Shown here: positions 17,725 through 27,524 of the stretch, in pieces
Layout of the letters: each line of letters opens with the position of its first letter
Numbering within the stretch: position 1 is the stretch's first letter
From: Bacillus carboniphilus
GTDB lineage: Bacteria > Bacillota > Bacilli > Bacillales > JAIVKR01
NCBI RefSeq assembly: GCF_020524035.2
Contig: NZ_CP129013.1
Location: 930,001-994,000 of the forward strand
Reading direction: 5' to 3'
Length of the DNA: 64,000 nt
Position numbers and translations under genes: made by a program
Notes under the pieces: generated by a model
Seen by the model: only the letters and a program-made list of their open reading frames with translations
Told to the model about the DNA's origin: nothing
Databases searched by the model: none

Positions 17725-19244
17725 GACCTCCACCTCTTTTCTGACTACCTGCCATTAATAAACCTAATTCTTGTTCTGTCGTTTCTTTTGGATTTACAAT
17801 CGCAACAATTTCCCCTTCATATATAACAGCAATTCGATCACTTACATTTAAAATTTCATCTAGTTCAAACGATACTAGCAAAACGGCTTTTCCATTATCC
17901 CTCTGTTCAATTAAACGTCTATGAATGGTTTCAATTGCCCCTACATCTAAGCCTCTCGTTGGCTGTGCAGCAATTAACAAATTAGGGTCTCTATCCACTT
18001 CCCTAGAAATAATGGCTTTTTGTTGATTCCCCTCCAGATAAAGATCGAGCGAGTGTAGAAGAACTAGGTGTTCTTACATCGAATTCCTTTATTAATCGAT
18101 TCGCTTTTTGATAAATAGCTTTATAGTTTAGAAAACCATTTTTTGAATTTGGAGACTGATAATACGTTTGGAGGACTAAATTTTCCCCGATTGGAAAGTC
18201 TAAAATTAATCCATGCTTTTGACGGTCTTGTGGTATATGTCCAATCCCCGATTCCGTCCTTTTTCTAGGTGATAAGTTTTGAATTTCTTTTCCATTGATT
18301 GAAATGGTTCCAGAATACGTTTTTTTTAATCCAGTTAAAGCTTCTATCAACTCAGTTTGACCATTTCCATCCACACCTGCAATCCCAACGATTTCCCCTG
18401 CCTTAACAGTTAAATTCAAGGCGTTTACCGCGTTTATATTTCTACTATCCTTAACGGTCAAGTCTTTAATCTCTAAAACATTACCTTTAGGTACGGCCTT
18501 TTTTTTCTCCGTCTTAAATTGGACTTCACGTCCAACCATTAAGGAAGCTAATTCATTTACATTCGTATCCTTGACTGATAATGTTCCTATCCCTTGACCT
18601 TTACGAATAACCGTGACTCGATCACAGACTTGCATGATTTCTTTTAATTTATGTGTAATTAAAATAATCGATTTTCCCTCTTTTATTAATTCCTTCATGA
18701 TTTGACTAAGCTCATGGATTTCTTGAGGAGTTAACACGGCTGTAGGTTCATCTAAAATTAAAATATCTGCGCCTCGATAAAGTGTTTTTAATATCTCTAC
18801 CCTTTGTTGCATACCTACTGATATATCCGCAATTTTTGCATCAGGGTCAACCTTCAATTTATATTTTTCTGAGATCTCTTTCACTTTTTTCCTTGCTTCA
18901 TTCATATTTATTTTTGTATTTTTCTTCGGTTCACGTCCTAAAATAATATTCTCGGTAACTGTAAACGTATCCACCAGCATGAAATGTTGATGTACCATTC
19001 CTATCCCTAGATTATTGGCGATAGTAGGATTAGTAATTTTCACAGGCTGACCATTCATTTTTATTTCTCCCTTTTCAGGTTGGTACAAGCCAAATAAAAC
19101 ATTCATCAACGTTGACTTACCCGCACCATTCTCACCTAGTAAAGCATGAATTTCTCCCTTTTTTAATTGTAAATTGACATTATCATTTGCCACAATTCCT
19201 GGGAATTCTTTGCGGATACCAAGCATCTCAATTACATAGTCCAA
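17714..19244 (-). CDS. nupO: nucleoside ABC transporter ATP-binding protein, frameshifted in this sequence
   Basis: A duplicated ABC ATPase of about 509 residues (BMP/ribose type). Domain one: Walker A GENGAGKST (about 38), Q-loop in GMVHQHFMLV, signature ISVGMQQRVEI, Walker B ILILDEPTAVL. Domain two: GVDGNGQTELIEAL, signature SLSGGNQQKA if the break is repaired, then LLIAAQPTRGLDVG. The break is a run of four G (minus strand; CCCC at 18029-18032) where three are expected, giving SLSGGESTKSHYF and a stop. Start: TTG at 19244 (MDYVIEMLGIRKEF), aligning with known YufO starts. The second half would be needed for transport, so an error is the simpler reading. Confidence 0.9.
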
Positions 19245-19284
19245 CGTAGTCAAACCCCCCTTAAGTATGAGATGGAAGAAAAAT

Positions 19285-19313
19285 GAATGCCTATCTAAAA
19301 GATAGGCCATTCA
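19285..19313 (-). terminator. intercistronic hairpin between nupN and nupO
   Basis: Minus-strand GAATG(G)CCTATCT / AGATAGGCATTC with a 3-nt loop and one bulge, then ATTTTTCTTCC. Such partial terminators after a binding-protein gene let it be made in excess over the permease subunits. Confidence 0.68.
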
Positions 19314-19341
19314 TTAAGTAAACTCTTAATGTCACTTCATT

Positions 19342-20427
19342 TTATTCTACTGGTTCAGTTGGAACCTCAATCTCACCATTAATTATTTTTTCTTTGAATT
19401 TTTCTACTTCTGCTAGGACATCTTCAGAAACATTGTCTTGAGTCGGGGCAATACCAATTCCGCCTTCTGTTAACCCATACTCAATAATTTCACCACCGGG
19501 AAAATTATCTTCTTTTGTTTTTTCAGCTAAGTCTTTTACAGCAACGTCCACACGTTTAACCATCGACGTTAACGTTATGTTAAACTCTTCTCCATCTTTT
19601 GTTTTTCCATTTCCTTCTTCATGTTGATCCTTATCTACACCAATGACCCATAGCTCTCGGTTAATATCTTTCGCTTTTAAATCAATCGCTTCTGTAAACA
19701 CTCCATTTCCAGTTGCTCCAGCCGCATGATAGATGATATCGATGTCTTTACTATACATACTGTTTGCGATCGTTTTTCCATCACTTGCATTATTAAAGTT
19801 TCCAGCATATTGTACCGTTACTTTTGCATCTGGATTGACTTCTTTTACTCCAGCAATAAAACCAGCTTCGAACTTTTTAATTAAAGGAAGCTCCATACCT
19901 CCGACAAAACCAATTTCATTTGTCTTTGTTGTTAAACCTGCAACTACTCCTACAAGAAATGATCCTTCATGTTCTTTAAATGTGATACTAGCAACATTAT
20001 CCTTTTCAACCACTTGGTCCACTATAGCAAACTTTGTATCTGGCTTTTGTTCTGCTATTTCACTTACAGGCTCTTGTAGTAAGTAACCAATTCCATATAC
20101 TAGGTCAAAACCACTACGAGCTAGTTTATTTAAGTTAGGTAAATAATCTTGATCACTATTTGATTGCAAGTAATCATAACCGTCTTTTCCTTTCTCTAAT
20201 CCATTCTCTTCTCCAAACTCTGTTATTCCTTCCCAAGCAGATTGGTTAAATGATTTATCATCTACCCCACCACTGTCTGTTACCATCGCAACAGTAAAAT
20301 CACTTTTTTCTTCCACTTTTTTATCGTTCGATTCTCCAGTCGTTTCTTCACTTCCACTTCCACATGCAGATAAAATGGCACTTGTCGCTAATAGTAAGGA
20401 TAGCGCAATCGTTTTTGTTTTTTTCAT
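19342..20427 (-). CDS. nupN: BMP-family nucleoside-binding lipoprotein
   Basis: 361 residues from the ATG at 20427, which has AGGGGG upstream. A lipoprotein signal runs [19 protein letters not shown] with lipobox LSAC, so mature Cys19-22 is lipidated and the protein is anchored outside the membrane. After a Ser/Glu-rich linker comes the BMP (Med/PnrA) fold: [80 protein letters not shown]. PnrA/Med proteins bind purine nucleosides. First gene of the nupNOPQ transporter; an attenuator-like hairpin follows it. Confidence 0.93.
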   Translation of the reverse strand: MKKTKTIALSLLLATSAILSACGSGSEETTGESNDKKVEEKSDFTVAMVTDSGGVDDKSFNQSAWEGITEFGEENGLEKGKDGYDYLQSNSDQDYLPNLNKLARSGFDLVYGIGYLLQEPVSEIAEQKPDTKFAIVDQVVEKDNVASITFKEHEGSFLVGVVAGLTTKTNEIGFVGGMELPLIKKFEAGFIAGVKEVNPDAKVTVQYAGNFNNASDGKTIANSMYSKDIDIIYHAAGATGNGVFTEAIDLKAKDINRELWVIGVDKDQHEEGNGKTKDGEEFNITLTSMVKRVDVAVKDLAEKTKEDNFPGGEIIEYGLTEGGIGIAPTQDNVSEDVLAEVEKFKEKIINGEIEVPTEPVE

Positions 20428-20463
20428 TTCATTTCCCCCTAATTTTAAATAAAAATTTACATA

Positions 20464-20483
20464 TGAATGAACAACCATTCATT
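20464..20483. promoter_or_regulatory. palindrome upstream of nupN
   Basis: ATGAATG-N6-CATTCAT, a perfect 7-bp dyad 40-60 nt before the nupN start. It may be an operator or RNA hairpin. No T-run follows, so it is not a terminator. No regulator can be assigned from sequence. Confidence 0.4.
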
Positions 20484-20632
20484 TTTGAGTTGATCACCCC
20501 CTTAAAATGATTGACTGCAACACTAATGCCTTCATGGAGTTATATCAATATAGGTCTTTTTGACTAGTTTTTGAAAAAGGCTGTCCATACGAGCTTTCTT
20601 TTTAGTCAGTCTCGTTATGCACAGCAAAACCT

Positions 20633-21361
20633 TTATGTTAATCGTTTTCTAACAACATGGAAGCTAAATTTATCTGCTCTAAAATAGTTATAAGAGAATA
20701 AGACAGGTCGATCTTGATCATCGTAGTGAACTTGCTTTAATAAGAGCAAGGATGTATCACAATCGCATTCTAATATTGGAGAGATTTTGTCATGATAGCC
20801 TAAAGGTTCAATATGAGTGACAGCATAACTAATAAAGTGCCCTGCATCATCTTCTAAAAGCTGCAATAGAGATTCTTTATCATGAACAAATTGCGGGGGT
20901 AAAATATTTTTAGGAATTCGATCTAAACAATAGACAACAGGTTCTTCGTTTGCTGTCCGTACACGTTCCAATTGAAGAATTTCGTCATTATAGTCACAAC
21001 GCAAATGTTTTAGATCTTCATCTGATGGATTAACAAGCGACGTTGAGAGAAAAACGGTACCTGGCGACATATCACCTTTTTCAATCATTCCAGTAACACT
21101 GTCTAATTCTTCAATACCAGAAGTAAACACAGGCTTTGTATTAACAAAGGTACCTACCCCATGTTTTCTCACAATAACGTTTTCTTCTTCTAAGATTCTT
21201 AAAGCCTCTCTTAAAGTAGCTCGGCTTACGCCAAGACGTTTCGATAATTCGAATTCAGAAGGGAGTTTATCTTTCTCCTTATAAACCCCGCTTTCTATAT
21301 TTTCTTTAATAAAATCTATTACTTGTAAATATAAGTGACGATTATCCGATTTTATGCTCAT
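20633..21361 (-). CDS. ymfC: GntR/HutC-family transcriptional regulator YmfC
   Basis: 242 residues. An N-terminal winged-helix GntR domain is clear ([41 protein letters not shown], about 30-72). The C-terminal UTRA effector domain follows ([38 protein letters not shown]). This makes it a HutC-subfamily repressor that responds to a small ligand. The ATG at 21361 follows GGAGGAG. It lies directly upstream of the nucleoside-transporter operon and on the same strand, so it may control it; that link is inference. A GTCTATAC site lies in its own upstream region. Confidence 0.9.
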   Translation of the reverse strand: MSIKSDNRHLYLQVIDFIKENIESGVYKEKDKLPSEFELSKRLGVSRATLREALRILEEENVIVRKHGVGTFVNTKPVFTSGIEELDSVTGMIEKGDMSPGTVFLSTSLVNPSDEDLKHLRCDYNDEILQLERVRTANEEPVVYCLDRIPKNILPPQFVHDKESLLQLLEDDAGHFISYAVTHIEPLGYHDKISPILECDCDTSLLLLKQVHYDDQDRPVLFSYNYFRADKFSFHVVRKRLT

Positions 21362-21428
21362 TGTAATACTCCTCCGAAAATGAATTCCGATCTAAAATGA
21401 TAGATTAAATGAAAGCGATTTTATATGT

Positions 21429-21436
21429 GTCTATAC
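21429..21436. promoter_or_regulatory. candidate HutC-type operator upstream of ymfC
   Basis: GTCTATAC fits the HutC-subfamily consensus GTMTAKAC, about 70 nt before the ymfC start and next to a TATAAA-like -10 on the minus strand. An eight-base match can occur by chance. Confidence 0.35.
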
Positions 21437-21632
21437 AAAAAACACCTTTTTCAGCAGACTTCTTCTTAGATCAGACATCAGAAGTTAGATGTTTTACCCA
21501 TATATTCAATTCCAAATTACTATACCATGTTTATTTAAATAAATAAATACCAATTCACACAAAAATAGTAGAAATTTATCGAAAAATGCAAATAAGCTTG
21601 TTTCAATTAATATTATTTTAATATAAAAACAC

Positions 21633-21669
21633 AAAAACAAGGTGTGATTTGATATCACGCCTTGTTTTT
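21633..21669 (-). terminator. spoIIIE terminator
   Basis: Minus-strand AAAACAAGG.GTGAT / ATCAC.CCTTGTTTT, about 14 bp with one mismatch, then TTTGTGTTTT, directly after the spoIIIE stop. Confidence 0.85.
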
Positions 21670-21673
21670 ATTC

Positions 21674-24013
21674 TTATGAACTTAATTGGTCATATTGATC
21701 TTTTGTAATCAATACTCCCCTTGGTTTACTTCCCTCATACGGTCCAACAACATTGCGCTTTTCCATTTCATCTATTAAGCGAGCCGCTCTTGTATAACCA
21801 ATTCTGAAACGTCTTTGTAACAAAGATACACTTGCAGTCTGCATCTCGACAACTAATTGTACGGCATTATCATAAAGTTCATCTGTGACTTCATCAACAT
21901 CCTCGTTTACATCACCGGTAATAATCATTTCCTCTTGGTATTGAGCTTTTTGTTGTTCTATTACATGGTCAACCACTTTTTCTACTTCTTCATCTGAAAG
22001 GAACGCTCCTTGGACACGTACAGGTTTTGAAGCTCCAGAAGGTAAGAAGAGCATATCTCCTTTTCCTAACAGTTTCTCTGCCCCACCCATATCTAAAATA
22101 GTTCGTGAATCCGTTTGAGAAGAAACACTAAAGGCAATACGAGAGGGGATATTCGCTTTTATTACTCCTGTTATGACGTCTACTGAAGGTCGTTGTGTCG
22201 CTATGATTAAATGAATACCTGCCGCCCTCGCCATTTGTGAAAGACGAGTAATCGCATCTTCTACATCAGAAGAAGCAACCATCATTAAGTCTGCTAACTC
22301 ATCGACAATCACAACAATATAAGGTAACTCCGGTTGCTTACTTTCTTCTTCATATTGATTCATATTACGCACATACTGATTATATCCTTCTATATTCCTC
22401 GTCCCACTATGAGAGAAGAGCTCGTAGCGCCTTTCCATCTCATTCACCACTTTTTTCAAAGCTTGGGATGCTTTTTTTGGATTAGTGACAACAGGTGCTA
22501 ACAAATGGGGAATCCCATTGTACACATTTAATTCAACCATTTTTGGATCAATCATCATTAACTTTACTTGATGAGGTTTGGCTCTCATTAAAATACTTGT
22601 AATAATCCCGTTTATACAAACACTTTTACCGCTTCCAGTAGCACCTGCAACAAGTAAATGGGGCATTTTATTTAATTCTGCTAAAACAGCCCCCCCTGTT
22701 ATATCTCTACCCAATCCAATAGATAATGGGCTTACGTGCTTTGTATTTACTTCTATAACTTCCCTTAGCGAAACCATCGCAATTTCTGAATTAGGGACCT
22801 CAATTCCAATGGCCGATTTCCCTGGTATTGGAGCTTCCATTCTTATATCTTTTGCGGCGAGTGCTAAGGCTAAATCATCACTTAAATTTACGATTTTGCT
22901 TACTTTCACTCCAACATCGGGGTACACTTCATATTTTGTTACCGCGGGCCCAAGGTGTACTTGTGTCACTTTCGCCTTCACACCAAAACTATGAAACGTT
23001 TTCTCTAATTTACGTGCATTTTCATAAATATTTTGCTTATCCGCTTGTTGACCATTGTAAGAAGGTGATGATAACAACTCAAGAGAAGGGAGCTGATAAT
23101 CTTTGTTTTCTAGCTCAGATACTGTTAGTTGCTCCACTTCGGTAATCTCTTGTTTTGGTAATTCTGTTGATTCTTTCGATTTCTCATTTTTATCATCCGT
23201 CTCTTCTGGTTGAGCTTGATCAGCAAAGCTTGATATAATAGGAGGATTTTCGTCCACTGCTGTTACATCAACTGTCATGAATTCTATGTTCTCATTATCA
23301 ACAGTTGGATCTGTCATTTTCACTGGTTTTTCAGAAGATTTCTTTTCAATTTTAGGCTTATACTCTTTTATTCTTGTCCAAAAATTTTTCAAATCTTCAA
23401 AAAAAGCTTTCCACTGATTGTTTAAGAAGGCTCCGAAGGGTTTGAATACAGTATACAGAAATTGTCCTAGAGAACGACCTGAAATAAGCATGCCCCCAAT
23501 AATAAGTGCAACAATCGCAACAATTCTTGATCCCTCTGCAGAAAAAAGGAAATAACTAAATGCAAATAATATCGCTCCAATCATTCCTCCACCGAGATCA
23601 GGTGTACTAATTTCACCTTTCATTTCCATCCAAAACAAACTCCATGTATTTTCAACAACACTATTAGACAAAAATTCTCCACCGTTTGACAAATTATCGA
23701 ATAGCTTAATATGACTTAACAGGAGGATGGCTGCAATTACTAAATAGACTCCCGATAATTTTTTTGTGATAAAAATCGGCTTCTGTTTCTTCCAAAATAA
23801 ATAGATAGACAAGCAGAATAAGTATATAATTCCAAGGATAAACCACTCTCCGATGAAGAAACGAAATAATGAAACGGATGCTGAACCAACAGCCCCGTAA
23901 TTCGCCATCGATATAATAGAAAAACAAAAGAGTATGAGTCCAACAATTTCAAATTTGAGTTTTACTTGCCAATCGCCTTTCTTTTTTCTTTGCTTTCGCT
24001 TCTTTTTAGCCAT
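21674..24013 (-). CDS. spoIIIE: DNA translocase SpoIIIE (FtsK family)
   Basis: 779 residues, close to the 787 of B. subtilis. A basic N-terminus ([15 protein letters not shown]) precedes four membrane helices (about 20-180), then an acidic Gln/Glu linker. The FtsK motor follows, with Walker [11 protein letters not shown] at about 457, Walker [15 protein letters not shown], and [20 protein letters not shown]. The C-terminal gamma winged helix ([30 protein letters not shown]) recognises SRS sequences. SpoIIIE pumps the rest of the chromosome into the forespore and clears trapped DNA at septa. It follows tepA-ylzJ after a terminator. Confidence 0.97.
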   Translation of the reverse strand: MAKKKRKQRKKKGDWQVKLKFEIVGLILFCFSIISMANYGAVGSASVSLFRFFIGEWFILGIIYLFCLSIYLFWKKQKPIFITKKLSGVYLVIAAILLLSHIKLFDNLSNGGEFLSNSVVENTWSLFWMEMKGEISTPDLGGGMIGAILFAFSYFLFSAEGSRIVAIVALIIGGMLISGRSLGQFLYTVFKPFGAFLNNQWKAFFEDLKNFWTRIKEYKPKIEKKSSEKPVKMTDPTVDNENIEFMTVDVTAVDENPPIISSFADQAQPEETDDKNEKSKESTELPKQEITEVEQLTVSELENKDYQLPSLELLSSPSYNGQQADKQNIYENARKLEKTFHSFGVKAKVTQVHLGPAVTKYEVYPDVGVKVSKIVNLSDDLALALAAKDIRMEAPIPGKSAIGIEVPNSEIAMVSLREVIEVNTKHVSPLSIGLGRDITGGAVLAELNKMPHLLVAGATGSGKSVCINGIITSILMRAKPHQVKLMMIDPKMVELNVYNGIPHLLAPVVTNPKKASQALKKVVNEMERRYELFSHSGTRNIEGYNQYVRNMNQYEEESKQPELPYIVVIVDELADLMMVASSDVEDAITRLSQMARAAGIHLIIATQRPSVDVITGVIKANIPSRIAFSVSSQTDSRTILDMGGAEKLLGKGDMLFLPSGASKPVRVQGAFLSDEEVEKVVDHVIEQQKAQYQEEMIITGDVNEDVDEVTDELYDNAVQLVVEMQTASVSLLQRRFRIGYTRAARLIDEMEKRNVVGPYEGSKPRGVLITKDQYDQLSS

Positions 24014-24138
24014 AAGATCACCTTAACTTTATCAAATAAATTTCTTAGCTACCTCTTGTACTCGTTTAATCAAATCATATTATGTATCTTTTCTAAATTA
24101 GACTATACATTTCCTTCATGTAGTTTTTAAAAGATCAA

Positions 24139-24167
24139 TCAAATAAAGAAGCAGCCGGATGGGCTGC
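24139..24167 (-). terminator. tepA-ylzJ terminator
   Basis: Minus-strand GCAGCC / GGCTGC with loop CATCC, followed by TTCTTTATTTG, 33 nt after ylzJ. Confidence 0.72.
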
Positions 24168-24199
24168 GAACGATTGTTTGTATTTCAATTATAACATAG

Positions 24200-24433
24200 T
24201 TATTGTAACGGTTGTATACTTTGTCCTTCAAAGCTAGAGATCATTTGTCCTGGATAATGTTCTAAGTAGTCTTTGGGATCTGTACTTAACACTCGTATTA
24301 CTTGCATTTGTTGATTATCCATTTGTTTAACCATGACGGGTACACCGTTCATCATTGCAACCCTTTGTTTGCCTAACTCCTGTTCATCAATTGGAAAAAC
24401 CATTTCAAAAGGCATGGATGTATAAAGAATCAT
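24200..24433 (-). CDS. ylzJ: YlzJ-like small protein
   Basis: 77 residues beginning [17 protein letters not shown], matching the YlzJ family found directly after tepA in Bacilli. Its ATG overlaps the tepA stop (ATGA), so they are coupled. No membrane segment, signal or catalytic motif; contains [20 protein letters not shown], a short beta-rich stretch. The function is unknown. Its tight linkage with TepA suggests a shared role, possibly in spore-stage proteolysis. Confidence 0.85.
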   Translation of the reverse strand: MILYTSMPFEMVFPIDEQELGKQRVAMMNGVPVMVKQMDNQQMQVIRVLSTDPKDYLEHYPGQMISSFEGQSIQPLQ

Positions 24434-25188
24434 TGGACTAATTGTTCACCTTCCTCTTCCTGTTTATTCTTATCAATAAATTCATTTAACTTTTTTAATG
24501 CAAGCCCTACACCACCGACATCATCAATCAGGCCGTAACTTACGGCATCATTCCCAACCACATTCGTCCCAATATCTCTTGTTAAATTCCCCTTTGATAA
24601 CATCAACTCTTTAAACTTCTCTTCCTCTATATTTGAATGTTTGGTTACAAAGTTAATAACTCGATCTTGCATTTTATCTAAATATTCAAATGTTTGGGGG
24701 ACACCTATTACTAAACCTGTAAGCCTTACTGGGTGTATAGTCATTGTCGCAGTCTCTGCTATATATGAATAATCACAACTTACAGCAATGGGCACTCCAA
24801 TCGAATGTCCTCCACCTAAAACTACAGAGACAGTAGGTTTAGATATAGAAGATAAAACCTCTGCAATCGCAAGACCTGCCTCTACATCCCCACCAACCGT
24901 ATTTAATATAACGAGCAACCCTTCAATTTTCGGATTTTGTTCAATTGCGACGATTTGTGGAATGATATGTTCATATTTTGTGGTTTTATTTTGAGGTGGC
25001 AGTTGAATATGCCCCTCTATTTGACCAACAATGGTTAAGCAATGAATAGATGAATCATTAGGCACTTGGGGAACATTTGTCGTTCCTAATTGCTGAAGTT
25101 TTTCAACAATAGTTCCTTCCTTTTGTTGGTCTTTTTCTTCATTTTCCTGCTCACTTTGTTTCATATTACGTTCTTGATCAAAAGTCAT
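24430..25188 (-). CDS. tepA: TepA, ClpP-class (S14) serine protease
   Basis: 252 residues. The ClpP/crotonase-like fold is visible from residue 45: [21 protein letters not shown], then [22 protein letters not shown] with the putative nucleophile Ser in GHSIG, then [11 protein letters not shown] with the candidate catalytic His. The first 45 residues are a charged, low-complexity tail ([13 protein letters not shown]). TepA was described as a translocation-enhancing protease and has been linked to degradation of spore small acid-soluble proteins or germination in Bacillus; that role is recalled, not shown here. Start ATG 25188 follows GGGAAGGG. No signal peptide, so it is cytosolic. Confidence 0.9.
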   Translation of the reverse strand: MTFDQERNMKQSEQENEEKDQQKEGTIVEKLQQLGTTNVPQVPNDSSIHCLTIVGQIEGHIQLPPQNKTTKYEHIIPQIVAIEQNPKIEGLLVILNTVGGDVEAGLAIAEVLSSISKPTVSVVLGGGHSIGVPIAVSCDYSYIAETATMTIHPVRLTGLVIGVPQTFEYLDKMQDRVINFVTKHSNIEEEKFKELMLSKGNLTRDIGTNVVGNDAVSYGLIDDVGGVGLALKKLNEFIDKNKQEEEGEQLVQ

Positions 25189-25273
25189 TTTTTTACCCTT
25201 CCCTTTCCACAGTATCTCCCCTAGTATGTACTTAAATAATCATCTTCATGCTTGTTATTGATGTATATACAAC

Positions 25274-25305
25274 AAAAAGTACTGCAAATGATTACAGTAC
25301 TTTTT
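25274..25305 (-). terminator. rnjB terminator
   Basis: Minus-strand AAAAAGTACTG / CAGTACTTTTT, an 11-bp stem with a 10-nt loop whose 3' arm is the U-tract, starting 4 nt after the stop of rnjB. Confidence 0.82.
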
Positions 25306-25309
25306 CAAA

Positions 25310-26962
25310 TTAAACTTCCATAATGATTGGTAGAATCATCGGTCTTCTTTTTGTTTGTTCAAATAAATATTGATTCAATGATTCACGAATATCTTGCTTT
25401 AATGCTGCCCATTCAATGGGACGATGACTTAACGAGTCATTTATTGATTCATTGACCATTTTGGTTGCTTCACTTAATAATTCACCCGATTGCCTAACAT
25501 AAACAAACCCTCTTGAAATGATTTCTGGTCCGGCAATTACCTTTCTCTTTGAGCGGCTTATTGTTACAACAACAAGTAATATACCATCTTGAGACAATAG
25601 TCTCCGATCTCGTAAAACAATATTGCCAACATCCCCGATTCCAATTCCATCAATCAAAACATTTCCAGACATGACCTTTCCAACTTTCTTTACATAACGT
25701 GAACAGGCCTCAACCACTTCTCCTTTTTCAACAATGAAAATATTATCTGTTTTGATTCCGATAGCTTCAGCTAGTTTAGCGTGAGCTATTTGCATCTTAT
25801 ATTCTCCATGGACTGGAATAAAATATTTAGGTTTCATTAGGTTTAACATTAATTTTAATTCTTCTTGATGACCATGACTTGAGACTGTAACATGATGATT
25901 TTTCCCAAAGGTAACATCAGCTCCTGCTCTATACAACAAATCAATTGTTCTAGAATAGGCGAGCTCATGTCCAGGGTAAGGGGAGCTTGAAATAAGAACA
26001 GTATCTCCTCTTTTAACGTTATAATATTTATGTGTCTGTTCAGCCATTTTTGATATCTCTTCGAGAGGTTGAGCAGAGTGACCTCCAACTAGGACCGTTA
26101 CTTTTTCTAACTTACTAGCTTGATTAATGGGAACAAAATGCTCAAAATAGTCTGGCAAGTACTTCAACCTTACAGCTAACTTTATTTGATTTAATAAAGT
26201 TTGTTCAGAAATGGAAATTTTCCGATCATTTATAATGGACGACTCAATAACTTGTTGTATCCGGTAAATATCAGACGTATAAAGGGCTACAAGAACAGGG
26301 CCATGTGTATTATATATTGTATCAGCTATTTCTTCTGCTACAACCGATTCAGATCCAGAATAACCCGGTTTTTCAGCGTTCATACTTCCAGACAATAAAA
26401 AAAGAACCCCTTTAGAGCCTATTATGGCCATCTTATCAATATCAGCTTTTTTATTATTGACAGGTGTTTGATCAAATTTAAAGTCACCAGTATTCACAAT
26501 TGCACCTTGAGAAGTTTTTAAACAAATACCAACGGAATCTGGAATACTATGATTGACGTTAAAAAAAGAAACATCAGTACGCTCAAATGGAATGATTGAG
26601 TTTGTATCAATTTCATGAAATTGAACAGAACTCTCTATGTTTTTTAGTTTTTCTTTAACTAAGGCTAAAGTCCATTTTGTTCCATAAACTGGCACCGTCA
26701 CATTCTTTAATAAATAAAATAACGCGCCAATATGATCTTCATGACCGTGAGTTAAAAAGATCGCCTTTACGCGTTCTTTATTTTCTTGAATGTAAGTAAT
26801 ATCTGGAATCACTCCGTCAATTCCAAACATATCTTCATCTGGGTACATTAATCCTGCATCCAAAATAAATAAATCTGAATCTAGTTCAATCACATGCATG
26901 TTTTTTCCAATTTCTCCAACGCCACCTAAGGCTATTATTTTAATATGTTCTGTCTGCTTCAT
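25310..26962 (-). CDS. rnjB: ribonuclease J2
   Basis: 550 residues of the RNase J beta-CASP metallo-lactamase family. Metal ligands visible: H72, H74, D76, H77 (THGHEDHIGA), H138 (NVNHSIPDS), D160 (NTGDFKFDQ) and the His of PVHGEY. The beta-CASP His sits in VSSHGHQEEL. RNase J2 partners RNase J1 in 5'-3' exonucleolytic and endonucleolytic RNA decay. Its place between dapA and tepA identifies it as the J2 gene; J1 is elsewhere in Bacillus. Two oddities: the metal motifs are fully canonical, while the usual SDSxN element reads SGSMN (Gly192). Upstream lies a 560-nt gap full of family 1 repeats. Confidence 0.94.
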   Translation of the reverse strand: MKQTEHIKIIALGGVGEIGKNMHVIELDSDLFILDAGLMYPDEDMFGIDGVIPDITYIQENKERVKAIFLTHGHEDHIGALFYLLKNVTVPVYGTKWTLALVKEKLKNIESSVQFHEIDTNSIIPFERTDVSFFNVNHSIPDSVGICLKTSQGAIVNTGDFKFDQTPVNNKKADIDKMAIIGSKGVLFLLSGSMNAEKPGYSGSESVVAEEIADTIYNTHGPVLVALYTSDIYRIQQVIESSIINDRKISISEQTLLNQIKLAVRLKYLPDYFEHFVPINQASKLEKVTVLVGGHSAQPLEEISKMAEQTHKYYNVKRGDTVLISSSPYPGHELAYSRTIDLLYRAGADVTFGKNHHVTVSSHGHQEELKLMLNLMKPKYFIPVHGEYKMQIAHAKLAEAIGIKTDNIFIVEKGEVVEACSRYVKKVGKVMSGNVLIDGIGIGDVGNIVLRDRRLLSQDGILLVVVTISRSKRKVIAGPEIISRGFVYVRQSGELLSEATKMVNESINDSLSHRPIEWAALKQDIRESLNQYLFEQTKRRPMILPIIMEV

Positions 26963-27059
26963 AATTGTTTTGTCCTCCCCAACTTAACTTACCCGTACAA
27001 TGACACTTAGAAATATTATACACGAAGAAAGATTTGGAAGACAAGAAAATTATTTGTTG

Positions 27060-27221
27060 TAAGAAAAGTGGAAGCGCTTTGAACAGCCACGACAAGCATA
27101 AGATAAAGGAAACACGAAAAGCCATACTGCTGAAGATCTACTAACTGCTGCCACGTCCTGTGGCAACGTAGATCCACCTCCCTCCTGGAGGCGTCTCCTG
27201 GCTAAGCGCTGGAGCTAGACA
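27060..27221 (+). repeat. dispersed repeat family 1, copy A upstream of rnjB
   Basis: Starts TAAGAAAAGTGGAAGCGC and ends AAGCGCTGGAGCTAGACA. Inside are GATAAAGGAAACACGAAAAG, shared with the copies at 27223 and 35602, and small hairpins such as CCACGTCCTGTGG. The central part differs from copy B. No open reading frame of note. Confidence 0.75.
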
Positions 27222-27222
27222 G

Positions 27223-27433
27223 TAAGAAAAGCGGAAACGACCGTTTAGCGACGAAGGGGCTTGAGCACTCCGTATGAGATAAAGGAAACACGAAAAGCCG
27301 CAGGCTTCGATGTTGACTTATCATAGACAAATGGAACATCATCTAAAGACGTCCACGTCCTGTGGACAACGATGATGCTAGCACTTCCTGTGCGTCGAAA
27401 AACTTACGAGTCGCTGGGCGCTGGAGCTAGACA
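27223..27433 (+). repeat. dispersed repeat family 1, copy B
   Basis: Starts TAAGAAAAGCGGAAACG, one base after copy A, and ends GGGCGCTGGAGCTAGACA. Positions 27241-27325 match 35620-35704 with a single difference over 85 nt. The middle contains the hairpin GTCCACGTCCTGTGGAC. Confidence 0.78.
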
Positions 27434-27434
27434 A

Positions 27435-27470
27435 TAAGAAAAGCGGTAGCGCCTGTTTAGCGACGAAGGC
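27435..27470 (+). repeat. dispersed repeat family 1, left-end fragment C
   Basis: TAAGAAAAGCGGTAGCGCC followed by TGTTTAGCGACGAAGG: only the left end of the family, directly after copy B, making a head-to-tail row of two and a bit. Confidence 0.7.
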
Positions 27471-27495
27471 AATACACTTAACATTTATACACAGA

Positions 27496-27523
27496 AAAAC
27501 CTTCTAAAAATGAAGAAGGTTTT
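27496..27523 (-). terminator. dapA terminator
   Basis: Minus-strand AAAACCTTCT / AGAAGGTTTT (10 bp) followed by TCTGTG, immediately after the dapA stop. It ends the dipicolinate/aspartate operon. Confidence 0.82.
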
Positions 27524-27524
27524 C

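Noticed and set aside
22578-23145. Plus-strand open frames of 138 and 105 codons within spoIIIE
   Set aside because: Fully antisense to the SpoIIIE motor and linker; no start signals.
26380-26400. Loss of the RNase J2 catalytic Asp at Gly192
   Set aside because: Counting from H138 places the metal-binding Asp at D160 in TGDFKFD, which is intact; Gly192 is in a separate motif.
27060-27470. CRISPR array suggested by adjacent repeats
   Set aside because: Units are 160-210 nt with variable centres, there are no short regular spacers and no cas genes.
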